A stretch of DNA of 17,552 nucleotides from JANXLS01 sp038227045. Lineage in GTDB: Bacteria > Planctomycetota > SZUA-567 > H5-PLA8. How positions within the stretch are numbered: position 1 is the stretch's first letter; every line of letters begins with the position of its first letter. The notes under the pieces are model-generated. The model saw only the letters and a list, made by a program, of their open reading frames with translations, had not been told where the DNA came from and made no database searches. This document shows positions 6,201-13,168 of the stretch, in pieces. The stretch is from assembly GCA_038227045.1 (NCBI GenBank), contig JBBRQD010000109.1, forward strand, positions 1-17,552. The letters run 5' to 3'. The position numbers were made by a program, and so were the translations under genes.

Positions 6201-7846
6201 AGCCCGGCGAGGGCGGCCAGTTGCCCGCGCACAAGGTCTATCCATGGATCGCGAAGACGCGCCATTCGACGCCGTTCGTCGGCCTGATTTCGCCGCCGCC
6301 GCACCACGACATTTACTCGATCGAAGATCTGGCGCAGCTCATTCACGATTTGAAGAACGCGAACAAATACGCGCGCACCAGCGTGAAACTCGTCGCGGAA
6401 GTCGGCGTCGGCACGGTTGCGGCGGGCGTGAGCAAAGCGCACTCCGACGTGGTGCTGATCGCCGGCTACGACGGCGGCACCGGCGCGTCGCCGCTGACTT
6501 CGATCAAGCACGCGGGCATTCCCTGGGAACTGGGACTGGCCGAAACCCAGCAGACGCTGGTGCTCAACGACCTGCGCAGCCGCATCGTCGTGCAGGCAGA
6601 CGGCCAGATGAAGACCGGCCGCGACGTGGTCGTCGCCGCGTTGCTGGGCGCGGAGGAATTCGGCTTCGCAACCGCGCCGCTGGTGGCGTCCGGCTGCATC
6701 ATGATGCGCGTCTGCCACCTCGATACCTGTCCGGTCGGCGTCGCGACGCAGAATCCGGAATTGCGCAAGAAATTCACCGGAACACCCGAGCACGTCGTCA
6801 ATTTCATGATGTTCATCGCCGAAGAAGTCCGTGAATTGATGGCGCAACTGGGTTTCAGGACGGTCAATGAAATGGTCGGCCGCAGCGATCTGCTCGACAT
6901 GAAGCAGGCCATCGAACATTGGAAAGCTAAGGGGCTGGATTTCACCAGCATCTTCCACAAGCCCGAACCGCTCAACGGTTCGACGCTTTATAAATCGATC
7001 GAACAGGATCACGGCATCCAACACGCGCTGGACAACGAGTTGATCGAGAAGTGCAAAGGCGCGCTCGAGCATGGCGAGAAGGTCGAATTCCGCCAGGTGA
7101 TTCGCAACGTCAACCGCACCTGCGGCACGATGCTGGGCAGCGAACTCACCCGCAAGCACGGCGAACACGGACTGCCGGATGACACGATCACGATTCGCTT
7201 CAACGGTTCGGCCGGACAGAGCTTCGGCGCATTCATGCCGAAGGGCATCACGTTCGAACTCGAAGGCGACGCGAACGACTACGTCGGCAAGGGGCTGACC
7301 GGCGCGAAGATCATCGTCCGGCCGTTCAAGAACGCGCCGTTCGACCCGAAGGATAACATCATCGCCGGCAACGTGATTCTTTACGGCGCGACGGGCGGCG
7401 AAGTATACCTGCGCGGCAAAGTAGGCGAACGCTTCTGCGTGCGAAATTCCGGCGCAATCGCAGTCGTCGAAGGCGTGGGCGACCACGGCTGCGAATACAT
7501 GACCAACGGGCGCGTCGTCGTGCTGGGCAAAACGGGCCGCAACTTCGCCGCCGGCATGAGCGGCGGCGTCGCGTATGTCTACGATCTAGACGGTTCGTTC
7601 CCGGTCAACTTGAACAAGGGCATGGTCGAACTGGAACAGCCGGAGAAAGAGGATTTTGACACAATCAAAACGCTGATCGAAAATCACAAAAAATACACGG
7701 GCAGTACCGTAGCCGCGGAAATCCTCGCCAACTGGCCCAGCGCCTCGAAGAAGTTCGTGAAAGTCATGCCGGTGGACTTCAAGAAGGTGTTGAAGGCACA
7801 GCGGGAAGCAGCGGCGAAGACGCCGCTGGCGGCGGCCGGGGAATGA
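3299..7846 (+). CDS. gltB: Glutamate synthase (NADPH) large subunit
   Basis: A 1515-residue flavoprotein subunit. It releases ammonia from glutamine and passes it to 2-oxoglutarate to make glutamate, using electrons from the GltD subunit. The class II amidotransferase domain begins at Cys22 (HDACGVGF), which becomes the catalytic N-terminus after removal of a 21-residue propeptide. RFSTNTFPTW (235-244), HNGEINT (254-260) and GGSDSA (295-300) follow. Next come the central domain (about 450-760), the FMN/2-oxoglutarate domain (about 810-1190) with 3Fe-4S ligands Cys1133, Cys1139 and Cys1144 (C-x5-C-x4-C), and the C-terminal beta-helix GXGXG domain (about 1240-1490). Length and domain order are normal. 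ATG 3299 is chosen because the propeptide then has the usual length and AGAGG lies 8 nt upstream. The open frame starting at 3212 adds 29 unrelated residues and begins upstream of the predicted transcript start. gltD follows after 89 nt on the same strand. Confidence 0.97.
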   Translation: MNYPGHPSAQGLYDGLNEHDACGVGFVCNMKGTKSHKIVEDALKILLNLKHRGACGCEVNTGDGAGLLMQIPHKFFKREMARQGVNLPEPGQYGVASVFLPPTADQRQQAQILFEKAVRKEGQIVIGWRNIPQYDKDIGPSAQIVEPDIRQFFVGRSSNVKDDDAFERKLFLIRKRAETAVGNSRLIEKNFFYVPSCSCRTLIYKGMLNADQMNFFPELYDADVESALALVHQRFSTNTFPTWSLAHPFRYLAHNGEINTLRGNINWMRARQALFETPLFTKEEMAALMPVCIEGGSDSAILDNALEMLVMCGRSLPHAMMMLIPEAWSGHESMSQEKKDFYEFHACMMEPWDGPASVAFTDGRVIGAVLDRNGLRPSRYYVTKDDTVVMASEVGVLPDIKPEDVVHKGRLQPGKMFLIDLTQGRIIDDAELKQQIATGKPYGEWLKSNLVELEKLPATNNIPEPDHLTVFNRQQAFGYTAEDLKILMSPMAINGEEAIGSMGTDTPLAVLSDKPQPLYSYFKQLFAQVTNPPLDAIREELVTSIETTIGPEGNILDPGPDCCKQIKLHTPILDNHELAKIRHVSVNGYKSLTLPMLFEASTGGDGLRKAIESLCEKAAQAIKDGYTIVILSDRGVDATNAPIPALLATSGVHHHLVRHGLRTKVGLVIESGEPREVHHFALLIGYGAGAINPYLAFETFDDLIRDGMLSNIDHKLCVKNYNKAVKKGVVKVMSKMGISTVQSYRGAQIFEAVGLNKEVVDKYFTGTASRIEGIGFDIIAQETLTRHKRAYPDRDVPVESLDIGGQYQWRRDGEFHLFNPETVHKLQYAVRSGNYKTFKEYSKAVDDQSKRLATLRGLFDLKSAYCTPVPLSEVEPASEIVKRFATGAMSYGSISKEAHENLAIAMNRIGGKSNTGEGGEDYERFATRPNGDTPNSAIKQVASARFGVTSMYLVNSKELQIKMAQGAKPGEGGQLPAHKVYPWIAKTRHSTPFVGLISPPPHHDIYSIEDLAQLIHDLKNANKYARTSVKLVAEVGVGTVAAGVSKAHSDVVLIAGYDGGTGASPLTSIKHAGIPWELGLAETQQTLVLNDLRSRIVVQADGQMKTGRDVVVAALLGAEEFGFATAPLVASGCIMMRVCHLDTCPVGVATQNPELRKKFTGTPEHVVNFMMFIAEEVRELMAQLGFRTVNEMVGRSDLLDMKQAIEHWKAKGLDFTSIFHKPEPLNGSTLYKSIEQDHGIQHALDNELIEKCKGALEHGEKVEFRQVIRNVNRTCGTMLGSELTRKHGEHGLPDDTITIRFNGSAGQSFGAFMPKGITFELEGDANDYVGKGLTGAKIIVRPFKNAPFDPKDNIIAGNVILYGATGGEVYLRGKVGERFCVRNSGAIAVVEGVGDHGCEYMTNGRVVVLGKTGRNFAAGMSGGVAYVYDLDGSFPVNLNKGMVELEQPEKEDFDTIKTLIENHKKYTGSTVAAEILANWPSASKKFVKVMPVDFKKVLKAQREAAAKTPLAAAGE

Positions 7847-7935
7847 GATAGATTTCGAAAGTGGTTCCGGAAGGAAGTAGACAAACAGAACTGAAGTGAG
7901 CGAAATAGGAATGTTTTCGAGCGGAGCAACGACTG

Positions 7936-9378
7936 ATGGGCAAGCCGACAGGATTCATGGAAGCGACTCGCGAACTGCCGAAACGGCGGCTGGTCGAGGA
8001 ACGGGTCAAAGACTGGAACGAGGTCTATCTTCCTTTTCCGGAAGACAAGCTCAAGACCCAGGCCGCGCGCTGCATGGACTGCGGCGTGCCGTTCTGTCAC
8101 ACCGGCTGCCCGCTCGGCAACATCATTCCGGATTGGAACGACCTCGTCTACAAAAACCGCTGGCGCGAAGCCATCGACCGCCTGCACCTGACCAACAACT
8201 TTCCGGAATTCACCGGTCGCTTGTGCCCCGCCCCGTGCGAAGCCTCGTGCGTCCTCGGCATCAATGAACCGGCGGTGACGATCAAGCAGATCGAAGTCAC
8301 GATCATCGACCGCGCTTTTCAAGAAGGCTGGGTGAAGCCGCAGCCCGCCGCGCACAAGACCGGCAAGAAAATCGCTGTGGTCGGCTCCGGCCCGGCTGGG
8401 CTGGCAGCCGCTCAGCAGCTCGCGCGCGTCGGCCACGATGTCACCGTCTTCGAACGCGCCGACCGCATCGGCGGGCTGCTGCGTTACGGCATCCCTGAAT
8501 TCAAAATGGAAAAACGCGTTGTCGACCGGCGCCTCGAACAGATGAAAGCCGAAGGCGTCAAGTTCGTCGTCAACGCGCACATCGGCGTCACGCACCCCGT
8601 CGAAGAACTCCGGAAGAAATTCGATGCAATCGTCCTCTGCGGCGGCGCAACTGCCCCACGCGACCTGGTTGTGCCGGGGCGCGAATTGAAGGGCACGTAC
8701 TTCGCCATGGACTATCTGCCGCAGTCGAACAAGGTCTGTCACGGCGATAAAGTCCCCGGCCAGATTCTCGCGACAGGCAAGCATGTCGTGATCATCGGCG
8801 GCGGCGACACCGGCGCGGATTGTCTGGGCACCGCGGTGCGCCAGGGCGCGAAGTCGCTCAAGCAACTCGAAGTCTTGCCGCGCCCGCCGGACCAGCGCGC
8901 CGGGAACAACCCTTGGCCGCAATGGCCCAACATCTGGCGTTCGTCATCGGCGCACGAAGAATGCGAAGCGCGCGATTTCAGCATCCAGACGCTCAAGTTG
9001 ACCGGCGAACACGGCGAGGTCAAGCGGCTCCACGCAGTCCGCCTGAAATGGGTGCCGAACCCAGCGGGCGGCCCACCGATGCCGGAGCAACTTCCCGATA
9101 CGGAGTTCACCATCGATGCCGATTTGATTCTGCTCGCAATGGGATTCGTCGGACCTGAGAAGAACACGATGCTCGCGCAACTCGGCGTAAAACTCACCGA
9201 ACGCGGCAACGTCTGGGCGGACGACCAAAAGATGACCAGCATTCCAGGCATATTCACCGCGGGCGACATGACGCGCGGCCAAAGCCTGATCGTCTGGGCC
9301 ATCGCCGAAGGCCGCAACGCGGCGTACGGCGTGGACAAGTATCTGATGGGGACGACGACGCTGGCGAAATCCTACTAG
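7936..9378 (+). CDS. gltD: Glutamate synthase (NADPH) small subunit
   Basis: A 480-residue FAD/iron-sulfur subunit. It takes electrons from NADPH and feeds them through 4Fe-4S clusters to the FMN of GltB. The N-terminal part carries the cluster cysteines Cys46, Cys49, Cys54, Cys58 (C-x2-C-x4-C-x3-CP) and Cys97, Cys101, Cys105 (LCPAPCEASC). The FAD-binding Rossmann motif GSGPAG is at 150-155 and the NAD(P)H-binding GGGDTG at 288-293. The closing 'GIFTAGDMTRGQSLIVWAIAEGRNAA' is typical of the family. The length is normal for bacterial GltD. The ATG has GGAG (7923-7926) 9 nt upstream. It lies 89 nt after gltB with no terminator between them, so the two very probably form one operon. Confidence 0.97.
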   Translation: MGKPTGFMEATRELPKRRLVEERVKDWNEVYLPFPEDKLKTQAARCMDCGVPFCHTGCPLGNIIPDWNDLVYKNRWREAIDRLHLTNNFPEFTGRLCPAPCEASCVLGINEPAVTIKQIEVTIIDRAFQEGWVKPQPAAHKTGKKIAVVGSGPAGLAAAQQLARVGHDVTVFERADRIGGLLRYGIPEFKMEKRVVDRRLEQMKAEGVKFVVNAHIGVTHPVEELRKKFDAIVLCGGATAPRDLVVPGRELKGTYFAMDYLPQSNKVCHGDKVPGQILATGKHVVIIGGGDTGADCLGTAVRQGAKSLKQLEVLPRPPDQRAGNNPWPQWPNIWRSSSAHEECEARDFSIQTLKLTGEHGEVKRLHAVRLKWVPNPAGGPPMPEQLPDTEFTIDADLILLAMGFVGPEKNTMLAQLGVKLTERGNVWADDQKMTSIPGIFTAGDMTRGQSLIVWAIAEGRNAAYGVDKYLMGTTTLAKSY

Positions 9379-9384
9379 AAAGTG

Positions 9385-9405
9385 GTTGGCCCGTCCCGGC
9401 CCAAC
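9385..9405. terminator. Weak hairpin after gltD
   Basis: The stem GTTGG (9385-9389) with CCAAC (9401-9405), a C-C mismatch, then CCG with CGG around a TCC loop, begins 6 nt after the gltD stop. It lies between the convergent ends of gltD and the protease gene (stop at 9417-9419). No T-run follows on either strand, so it is at best a weak or factor-assisted terminator. Confidence 0.3.
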
Positions 9406-9416
9406 GGTAGTGCCGA

Positions 9417-9887
9417 TTATATTTCCGGCTCAAAAAGCTGAGTGTAAACTTCAACCAACGCCATCTCCGGATCGCCCGATTCCATATTCAATACCAATCG
9501 CTGGTTTTTAGGATCGACGAGAACATCAAGGCCCTCCATTGGAATTTGGCCCAGAAGCGGCGGAATATTGGCCGGACCTTGCATTGCTTCGGTCTGCATC
9601 GTTCTCTTGCAGAATCGAACCGTCACGGGACCGTAAATCTTGCACTCCTTCGATTTACCCTCCGCAAAACGGCTTCGTGTTGTGCGGCGCAATTGCAACC
9701 CGAGTGCAATGATATCCTTCTCAGGCAAGACCAGAATCGTCGCACCAGTATCAACTAAAGCGTTGACGTTAATGCGCCGAACCTTATATTTCGCCAATGC
9801 GCCATTCGCCGCTGCATATTCTTCCCCGGCGTTGATTACCTCAATATCAGCCCATACTTTCCCCATATCGTCAGATTCCTTTTTCAT
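9417..9887 (-). CDS. Retropepsin-like clan AA aspartic protease, single domain
   Basis: A 156-residue protein with the hallmarks of a bacterial clan AA aspartic protease. The catalytic motif NALVDTGATILVLP has the active-site Asp at residue 46. The usual second half 'IPPLLGQIPMEGLDVLVDPKNQRLVLN' (108-134) includes the psi-loop-like hydrophobic-Gly segment. Retropepsin-type enzymes act as homodimers, each chain giving one DTG, so a single-domain chain is expected to dimerise. There is no signal peptide or membrane helix, so it should be cytosolic. Substrates of such bacterial proteins are mostly unknown. ATG 9885-9887 is chosen because AGGAGG ends 5 nt before it. The GTG two codons upstream overlaps that site. 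It faces gltD tail to tail and lies 79 nt downstream of the L,D-transpeptidase gene on the same strand. Confidence 0.8.
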   Translation of the reverse strand: MKKESDDMGKVWADIEVINAGEEYAAANGALAKYKVRRINVNALVDTGATILVLPEKDIIALGLQLRRTTRSRFAEGKSKECKIYGPVTVRFCKRTMQTEAMQGPANIPPLLGQIPMEGLDVLVDPKNQRLVLNMESGDPEMALVEVYTQLFEPEI

Positions 9888-9966
9888 AAGCACCTCCTGT
9901 TCTTAAAACAGTCTCGTTTGTCATCGGGTGCACGTCAATGCGTTTTTATCTGACGAAATGCTGGAA

Positions 9967-10713
9967 TCACGGTCGCCGAATAAACGGCTTCAACTCACTC
10001 CCAAGCATTTCATAAAGTTCCCCAATCCACGTCAATTTCAAATACGGATTCTTGACCGGGATATGCTCGCGCAGGTCATTCGGCGCGATGATGATTTTCA
10101 CGCTCGCCGGTCCCATGCGTTCGACCAGCGCATAGAGATCCTCAATCGCCGGGTCGCCGATCGCCACGCAGCCGATCGAACAATTCTTTCCGTGAATGCA
10201 GATGTCACCGCCCAGCCGCGTGCGGCCGTCCGCAACCGCTTTCGCTTTGTCGAACGCGTTGGGGTAGTCGAGCTTCATTGATAGATGAAAGCGGCTGTGC
10301 GGATTCATTTCGGCGACGCGGTACACGCCTTCCGGAACCTGGCGGTCACCTTCGATCAATTTCGGCCCGGCCCCGCCACTGGCCGCAAGCACGGGATATT
10401 CGCGCAGCAGCGACCATTTCTCCGCGCGGCTCGCCCACACTTCCATGCGCTTCTCCGACTTAAAAACCAGGATCGCCAGTTGCGCAATCGCCGCATCGCG
10501 CCGCGCCGCCGGCTGCGGCGCGGACGGACTCGGCACCGTACCATTTACATCCACGCGTTTCGCAAGCACGGCATTCTGCGTTTTTTCGATGGGCAGGCGC
10601 ACCGAATTCCAATAGCGGAATCCAGCGTAAAGCGCGGCCAGCGCCAACAGGCATAGCGCCACAGTGAGGCCACGACGTGGCGTTGAGTATGTGGGAATTC
10701 GATGCTCGAACAT
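9967..10713 (-). CDS. Membrane-anchored L,D-transpeptidase (YkuD domain)
   Basis: A 248-residue protein with one N-terminal membrane helix (about 15-33, LTVALCLLALAALYAGF), a Pro/Ala linker (about 55-72) and a periplasmic YkuD domain (about 77-235). The catalytic signature is IHGKNCSIGCVAI, with His174, Ser179 and nucleophile Cys182. GDRQVPEGVY (122-131) is the usual substrate-groove motif (GD..TPEG.Y). Such enzymes form 3-3 crosslinks in peptidoglycan or attach proteins to it. Some family members instead act as murein-tripeptide hydrolases. The ATG lacks a strong Shine-Dalgarno site. It lies 61 nt downstream of the SDR gene on the same strand and may be co-transcribed with it. It supports a peptidoglycan-bearing envelope. 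Confidence 0.88.
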   Translation of the reverse strand: MFEHRIPTYSTPRRGLTVALCLLALAALYAGFRYWNSVRLPIEKTQNAVLAKRVDVNGTVPSPSAPQPAARRDAAIAQLAILVFKSEKRMEVWASRAEKWSLLREYPVLAASGGAGPKLIEGDRQVPEGVYRVAEMNPHSRFHLSMKLDYPNAFDKAKAVADGRTRLGGDICIHGKNCSIGCVAIGDPAIEDLYALVERMGPASVKIIIAPNDLREHIPVKNPYLKLTWIGELYEMLGSELKPFIRRP

Positions 10714-10774
10714 GTCATCTGTAGGTGTCGTCAGAACGAGTGAAATTCGAGAGGCATTTTTGAGATTGCTGGCG

Positions 10775-11491
10775 TTACTGAATTCGCGAATCGCAGTTCA
10801 AAACCTGTCCCGAAATCGCCGAATTTTGCGCGACGTCCACGGCGAATTTCGCCAGTGCGCCGGCCGCGTCGATATCTGCCTTCAACACACGCCTGAGTTT
10901 CGCCGCGGCGATGAACTCCAGCGACGCTAGACGACCCATGCCGGATTCCGCGACGAACGGCGGCACGATCGCGTTGACGCGCACGCCGATCGAACCCCAC
11001 TCGCGGGCCGCCGATTTAATCAGCGCCAGCAGTCCGCTCTGCGCCATCGCGTCCGCCGTCCCGCCGATGCGCCCGGAGAACGCCGCGTGCGATGAGAGCG
11101 CCAGCACCGCGCCGCTTTTTTGTTTGATGAATTGCCGCGAAAATGCTTTCAGCACGAGAAAGAACACTTTCAAGTCCACGTTCAGGACCGCGCGCATGTC
11201 GGCGTCGGATTGATTCACAAGCAAGGCGTCGCGCGAAATGCCGCAGGCCCATACGAGCGTGTCGAGCCGCTCGAATTTCTTGATGAACGCCGCGGCGAGC
11301 AATGCGGGCTGGTTCGGGTCGCTGAAGTCCGCCTGGAACGACGCGCTGGTCGAAGCGATTTGAAGCAACACATCGCACGGCTCTTGGCGCGTGTTAAAAT
11401 GCAAACCCACGGAAAAGCCGCGCGCGAGCAATTCTCTGGCGATCGCGCCGCCCAGCGTGCCGGACGCGCCGAGGATAAGAGCAGTGGGCAT
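10775..11491 (-). CDS. SDR-fold protein lacking the catalytic Tyr and Lys
   Basis: A 238-residue Rossmann-fold protein of the short-chain dehydrogenase/reductase superfamily, FabG-like in length. The nucleotide loop GASGTLGGA (8-16) and the helix after it are intact, as are 'NVDLKVFFLVLKAFSRQF' (104-121), Ser134 (ALSSHAAFSG) and 'GVRVNAIVPP' (169-178). The active-site Y-x3-K, expected 13 residues after Ser134, reads D147-A-M-A-Q151, so both the Tyr and the Lys are replaced. The usual NNAG motif reads WACG (81-84). It may bind a cofactor without catalysing classical carbonyl reduction, or have another role. ATG 11489-11491 has GAGGAG 11 nt upstream. It is transcribed divergently from the WD40 gene (67-bp gap) and probably together with the L,D-transpeptidase. 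Confidence 0.8.
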   Translation of the reverse strand: MPTALILGASGTLGGAIARELLARGFSVGLHFNTRQEPCDVLLQIASTSASFQADFSDPNQPALLAAAFIKKFERLDTLVWACGISRDALLVNQSDADMRAVLNVDLKVFFLVLKAFSRQFIKQKSGAVLALSSHAAFSGRIGGTADAMAQSGLLALIKSAAREWGSIGVRVNAIVPPFVAESGMGRLASLEFIAAAKLRRVLKADIDAAGALAKFAVDVAQNSAISGQVLNCDSRIQ

Positions 11492-11548
11492 GCGCGGCGT
11501 TACTCCTCGAAATTCTGGAAAAGTCTCTTCATCGCGGCTGTAGGGCTG

Positions 11549-11557
11549 TGTTAGAAT
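11549..11557 (+). promoter_or_regulatory. Extended -10 promoter of the WD40 gene
   Basis: TG (11549-11550), one base, then TAGAAT (11552-11557) form an extended -10 element. The in-frame ATG at 11565 begins 7 nt after the box, where transcription would be expected to start. The -35 region is poor (TTCATC near 11528), as is usual with extended -10 promoters. No Shine-Dalgarno site precedes either ATG. Confidence 0.35.
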
Positions 11558-11558
11558 A

Positions 11559-13085
11559 ATGCGTATGCGCTTGACCGTTTTATTCTATCTGTTGCCATTC
11601 TTCGCGGCAACGCTCTTCGCGGGCGACGACGACGTCCCCCCGCTGAAATCGCCGCCGGCCGGATCCGTGGCGTTCAGCGGCGCGTTGAAAGACGCGGCGG
11701 AGAAAATGGCTCTCTCGCCCGACGGCTCAAGCATTGCGGCCATCGGGACGGGCGGCCACCTGCAATTTTTCGATACCGCCACGCTTAAGGCCCAGAAGGA
11801 CATTGAAGCCCCCGGCGTCACCGGCGGCATCGATTTTTCCGCGGACGGAAAGCAAGTCGTCGTGGCCGGTCCCGGCAACGACATTCAAGTGTGGAATCTG
11901 GAATCCGGAAAAAACACGCGCAAATTCGCCGGACATACCGGGGAAGTTCATGCCGTCGCCTGTTCGCCGGACGGCTCCCGCGTCGCCAGCACCGACGGCG
12001 CCGGGACCGTGCGCATCTGGGATTTCAACGAAGGCAAATTGCTGTTCACGCTGACCGGCAAGAAATACCCCGACGATCCGCCCACCGAGAGCATCAGCAC
12101 CGAAGGGCTGGCGTTTACGCCGGATGGCCGCTTCATCATCACGGAAGCCAACGACGTAAAAGCGCGCGTGTGGGATGTGGCCCAGGGTGTGGAACTGCGC
12201 ATGGTCGCCGATCACGACGGCACCACGGCGTCTGTGAGCATCTCGCCCAATGGAACGCTGGCCGCCACGACACGCTCCGGAGGCATCGCTCGAATTTGGA
12301 AGGTCGACAGCGGCGAGATCGTGCGTTCGCTTTCCGGCCATGACGACGACGTGACCTGCTCCGTCTTCTCGTCCGACGAATTCACCCTTTTCACCGGCGC
12401 GCGCGACTCCACCGTGCGCCAATGGGATATCGATACAGGCGTCGAATTGCGTCGTTTCAAGCTGACCGCCGTGCCCTCCGCACTCGCCTGTTCGGCAAAC
12501 GGAAAGCGGCTGTTCTCGCTCTCGCCCGACGCCGGCCTGGTGGCGTGGGACACCACCGGCGTGCCGCTCAATGGGGGCAAATTCGCCGGGTCCGTCACGT
12601 CGCTCGACACCGCGTGGTCGGCGTTGGGTTCGGTCGAATACGACGCGCGCGCGGAGGCCATTCTGTTTTACCTCAAATACAACGATCAACCCGCTGCGAT
12701 CAAAGCGCTCGTCGATCGACTCAATTCCGGCGGCATGAAAGAAGAAGACCGCAAGATTCAGGACGATCTCGTCACAAAATTGGACGATCCATCGTACGCC
12801 ACGCGCCTGAAGGCCGCCGAGGATTTGAAGAAACTGGGCCACGCCGCGCGCGATACGCTGACGCGCGCATTGAAGAACGAGTCCAGCGAAGTGCGCAACA
12901 AGGCGGCGGAACTGCTGCGCGACATCGGCGGAGCCGTGGACGGACGCGGCTTCCTCGCGATAGAGATTTTCGGACTCATGCATTCGCCTGGCGCGAAAGA
13001 CGCGTTGACCGCAATCGCCGCAAAAGAAGGCCCGGCCACCGCCCGCGCCAAGGCCACGCTGACGCAGGCGTGGGGAAATAGATAA
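11559..13085 (+). CDS. Secreted WD40 beta-propeller protein with HEAT-like C-terminus
   Basis: A 508-residue protein, or 506 if translation starts at the second ATG (11565). An N-terminal signal peptide (RLTVLFYLLPFFAATLFA, cut before GDDD) precedes about seven WD40 blades (about 40-345). These carry recurring 'SPDG..A', 'VWNLESG', 'VRIWDFNEGK' and 'ARVWDVAQG' signatures and GH-type openings. Residues about 350-505 form an alpha-helical region with HEAT-like repeats ('KLDDPSYATRLKAAEDLKKLGHAARDTL', 'VRNKAAELLRDIG', 'SPGAKDALTAIAA'). WD40 plus a tail that begins 'DD...R..A...L..LG' is an arrangement I associate with planctomycetes. It is probably a protein-binding scaffold at the outer face of the membrane or in the periplasm. 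The partner is unknown. The gene ends directly at the inverted repeat that starts at 13086. Confidence 0.85.
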   Translation: MRMRLTVLFYLLPFFAATLFAGDDDVPPLKSPPAGSVAFSGALKDAAEKMALSPDGSSIAAIGTGGHLQFFDTATLKAQKDIEAPGVTGGIDFSADGKQVVVAGPGNDIQVWNLESGKNTRKFAGHTGEVHAVACSPDGSRVASTDGAGTVRIWDFNEGKLLFTLTGKKYPDDPPTESISTEGLAFTPDGRFIITEANDVKARVWDVAQGVELRMVADHDGTTASVSISPNGTLAATTRSGGIARIWKVDSGEIVRSLSGHDDDVTCSVFSSDEFTLFTGARDSTVRQWDIDTGVELRRFKLTAVPSALACSANGKRLFSLSPDAGLVAWDTTGVPLNGGKFAGSVTSLDTAWSALGSVEYDARAEAILFYLKYNDQPAAIKALVDRLNSGGMKEEDRKIQDDLVTKLDDPSYATRLKAAEDLKKLGHAARDTLTRALKNESSEVRNKAAELLRDIGGAVDGRGFLAIEIFGLMHSPGAKDALTAIAAKEGPATARAKATLTQAWGNR

Positions 13086-13143
13086 GTTCGTAGTTCCGCC
13101 TTCAGGCGGCTCCCAGAGACCGCCTGAAGGCGGAACTACGAAC
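13086..13143. repeat. 24-bp perfect inverted repeat built from two opposed hairpins
   Basis: The arms 13086-13109 and 13120-13143 are perfectly complementary over 24 bp, with a 10-nt loop that can pair three more bases (CTC 110-112 with GAG 116-118). Each arm is itself nearly palindromic: CCGCCTTCAGGCGG at 13096-13109 and CCGCCTGAAGGCGG at 13120-13133. The DNA can therefore fold as one long hairpin or as two small ones. It begins on the base after the TAA of the WD40 gene and ends 25 nt before the glycosyltransferase start. It could act as terminator, mRNA stabiliser or mobile repeat. Confidence 0.85.
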
Positions 13144-13168
13144 CTTCGGCAATCAGGACGACAAAAAA

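Noticed and set aside
5792..7486. A 564-codon open frame on the minus strand inside gltB
   Set aside because: It is antisense to the conserved GltB FMN and C-terminal domains and is rich in Arg/Ala/His/Asp, as expected from the complement of GC-rich coding DNA. It has no recognisable domain.
7847..7935. Possible terminator or promoter between gltB and gltD
   Set aside because: Only short palindromes (TTTCGAAA, TTCCGGAA) are present, with no stable stem, T-run or convincing promoter boxes.
7684..8922. A 412-codon minus-strand frame opposite the gltB end and gltD
   Set aside because: It spans the gltB/gltD junction antisense to both and shows shadow-type composition.
11727..12983. A 418-codon minus-strand frame opposite the WD40 gene
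   Set aside because: The plus strand carries clear WD40 repeats, and the antisense frame has no domain.
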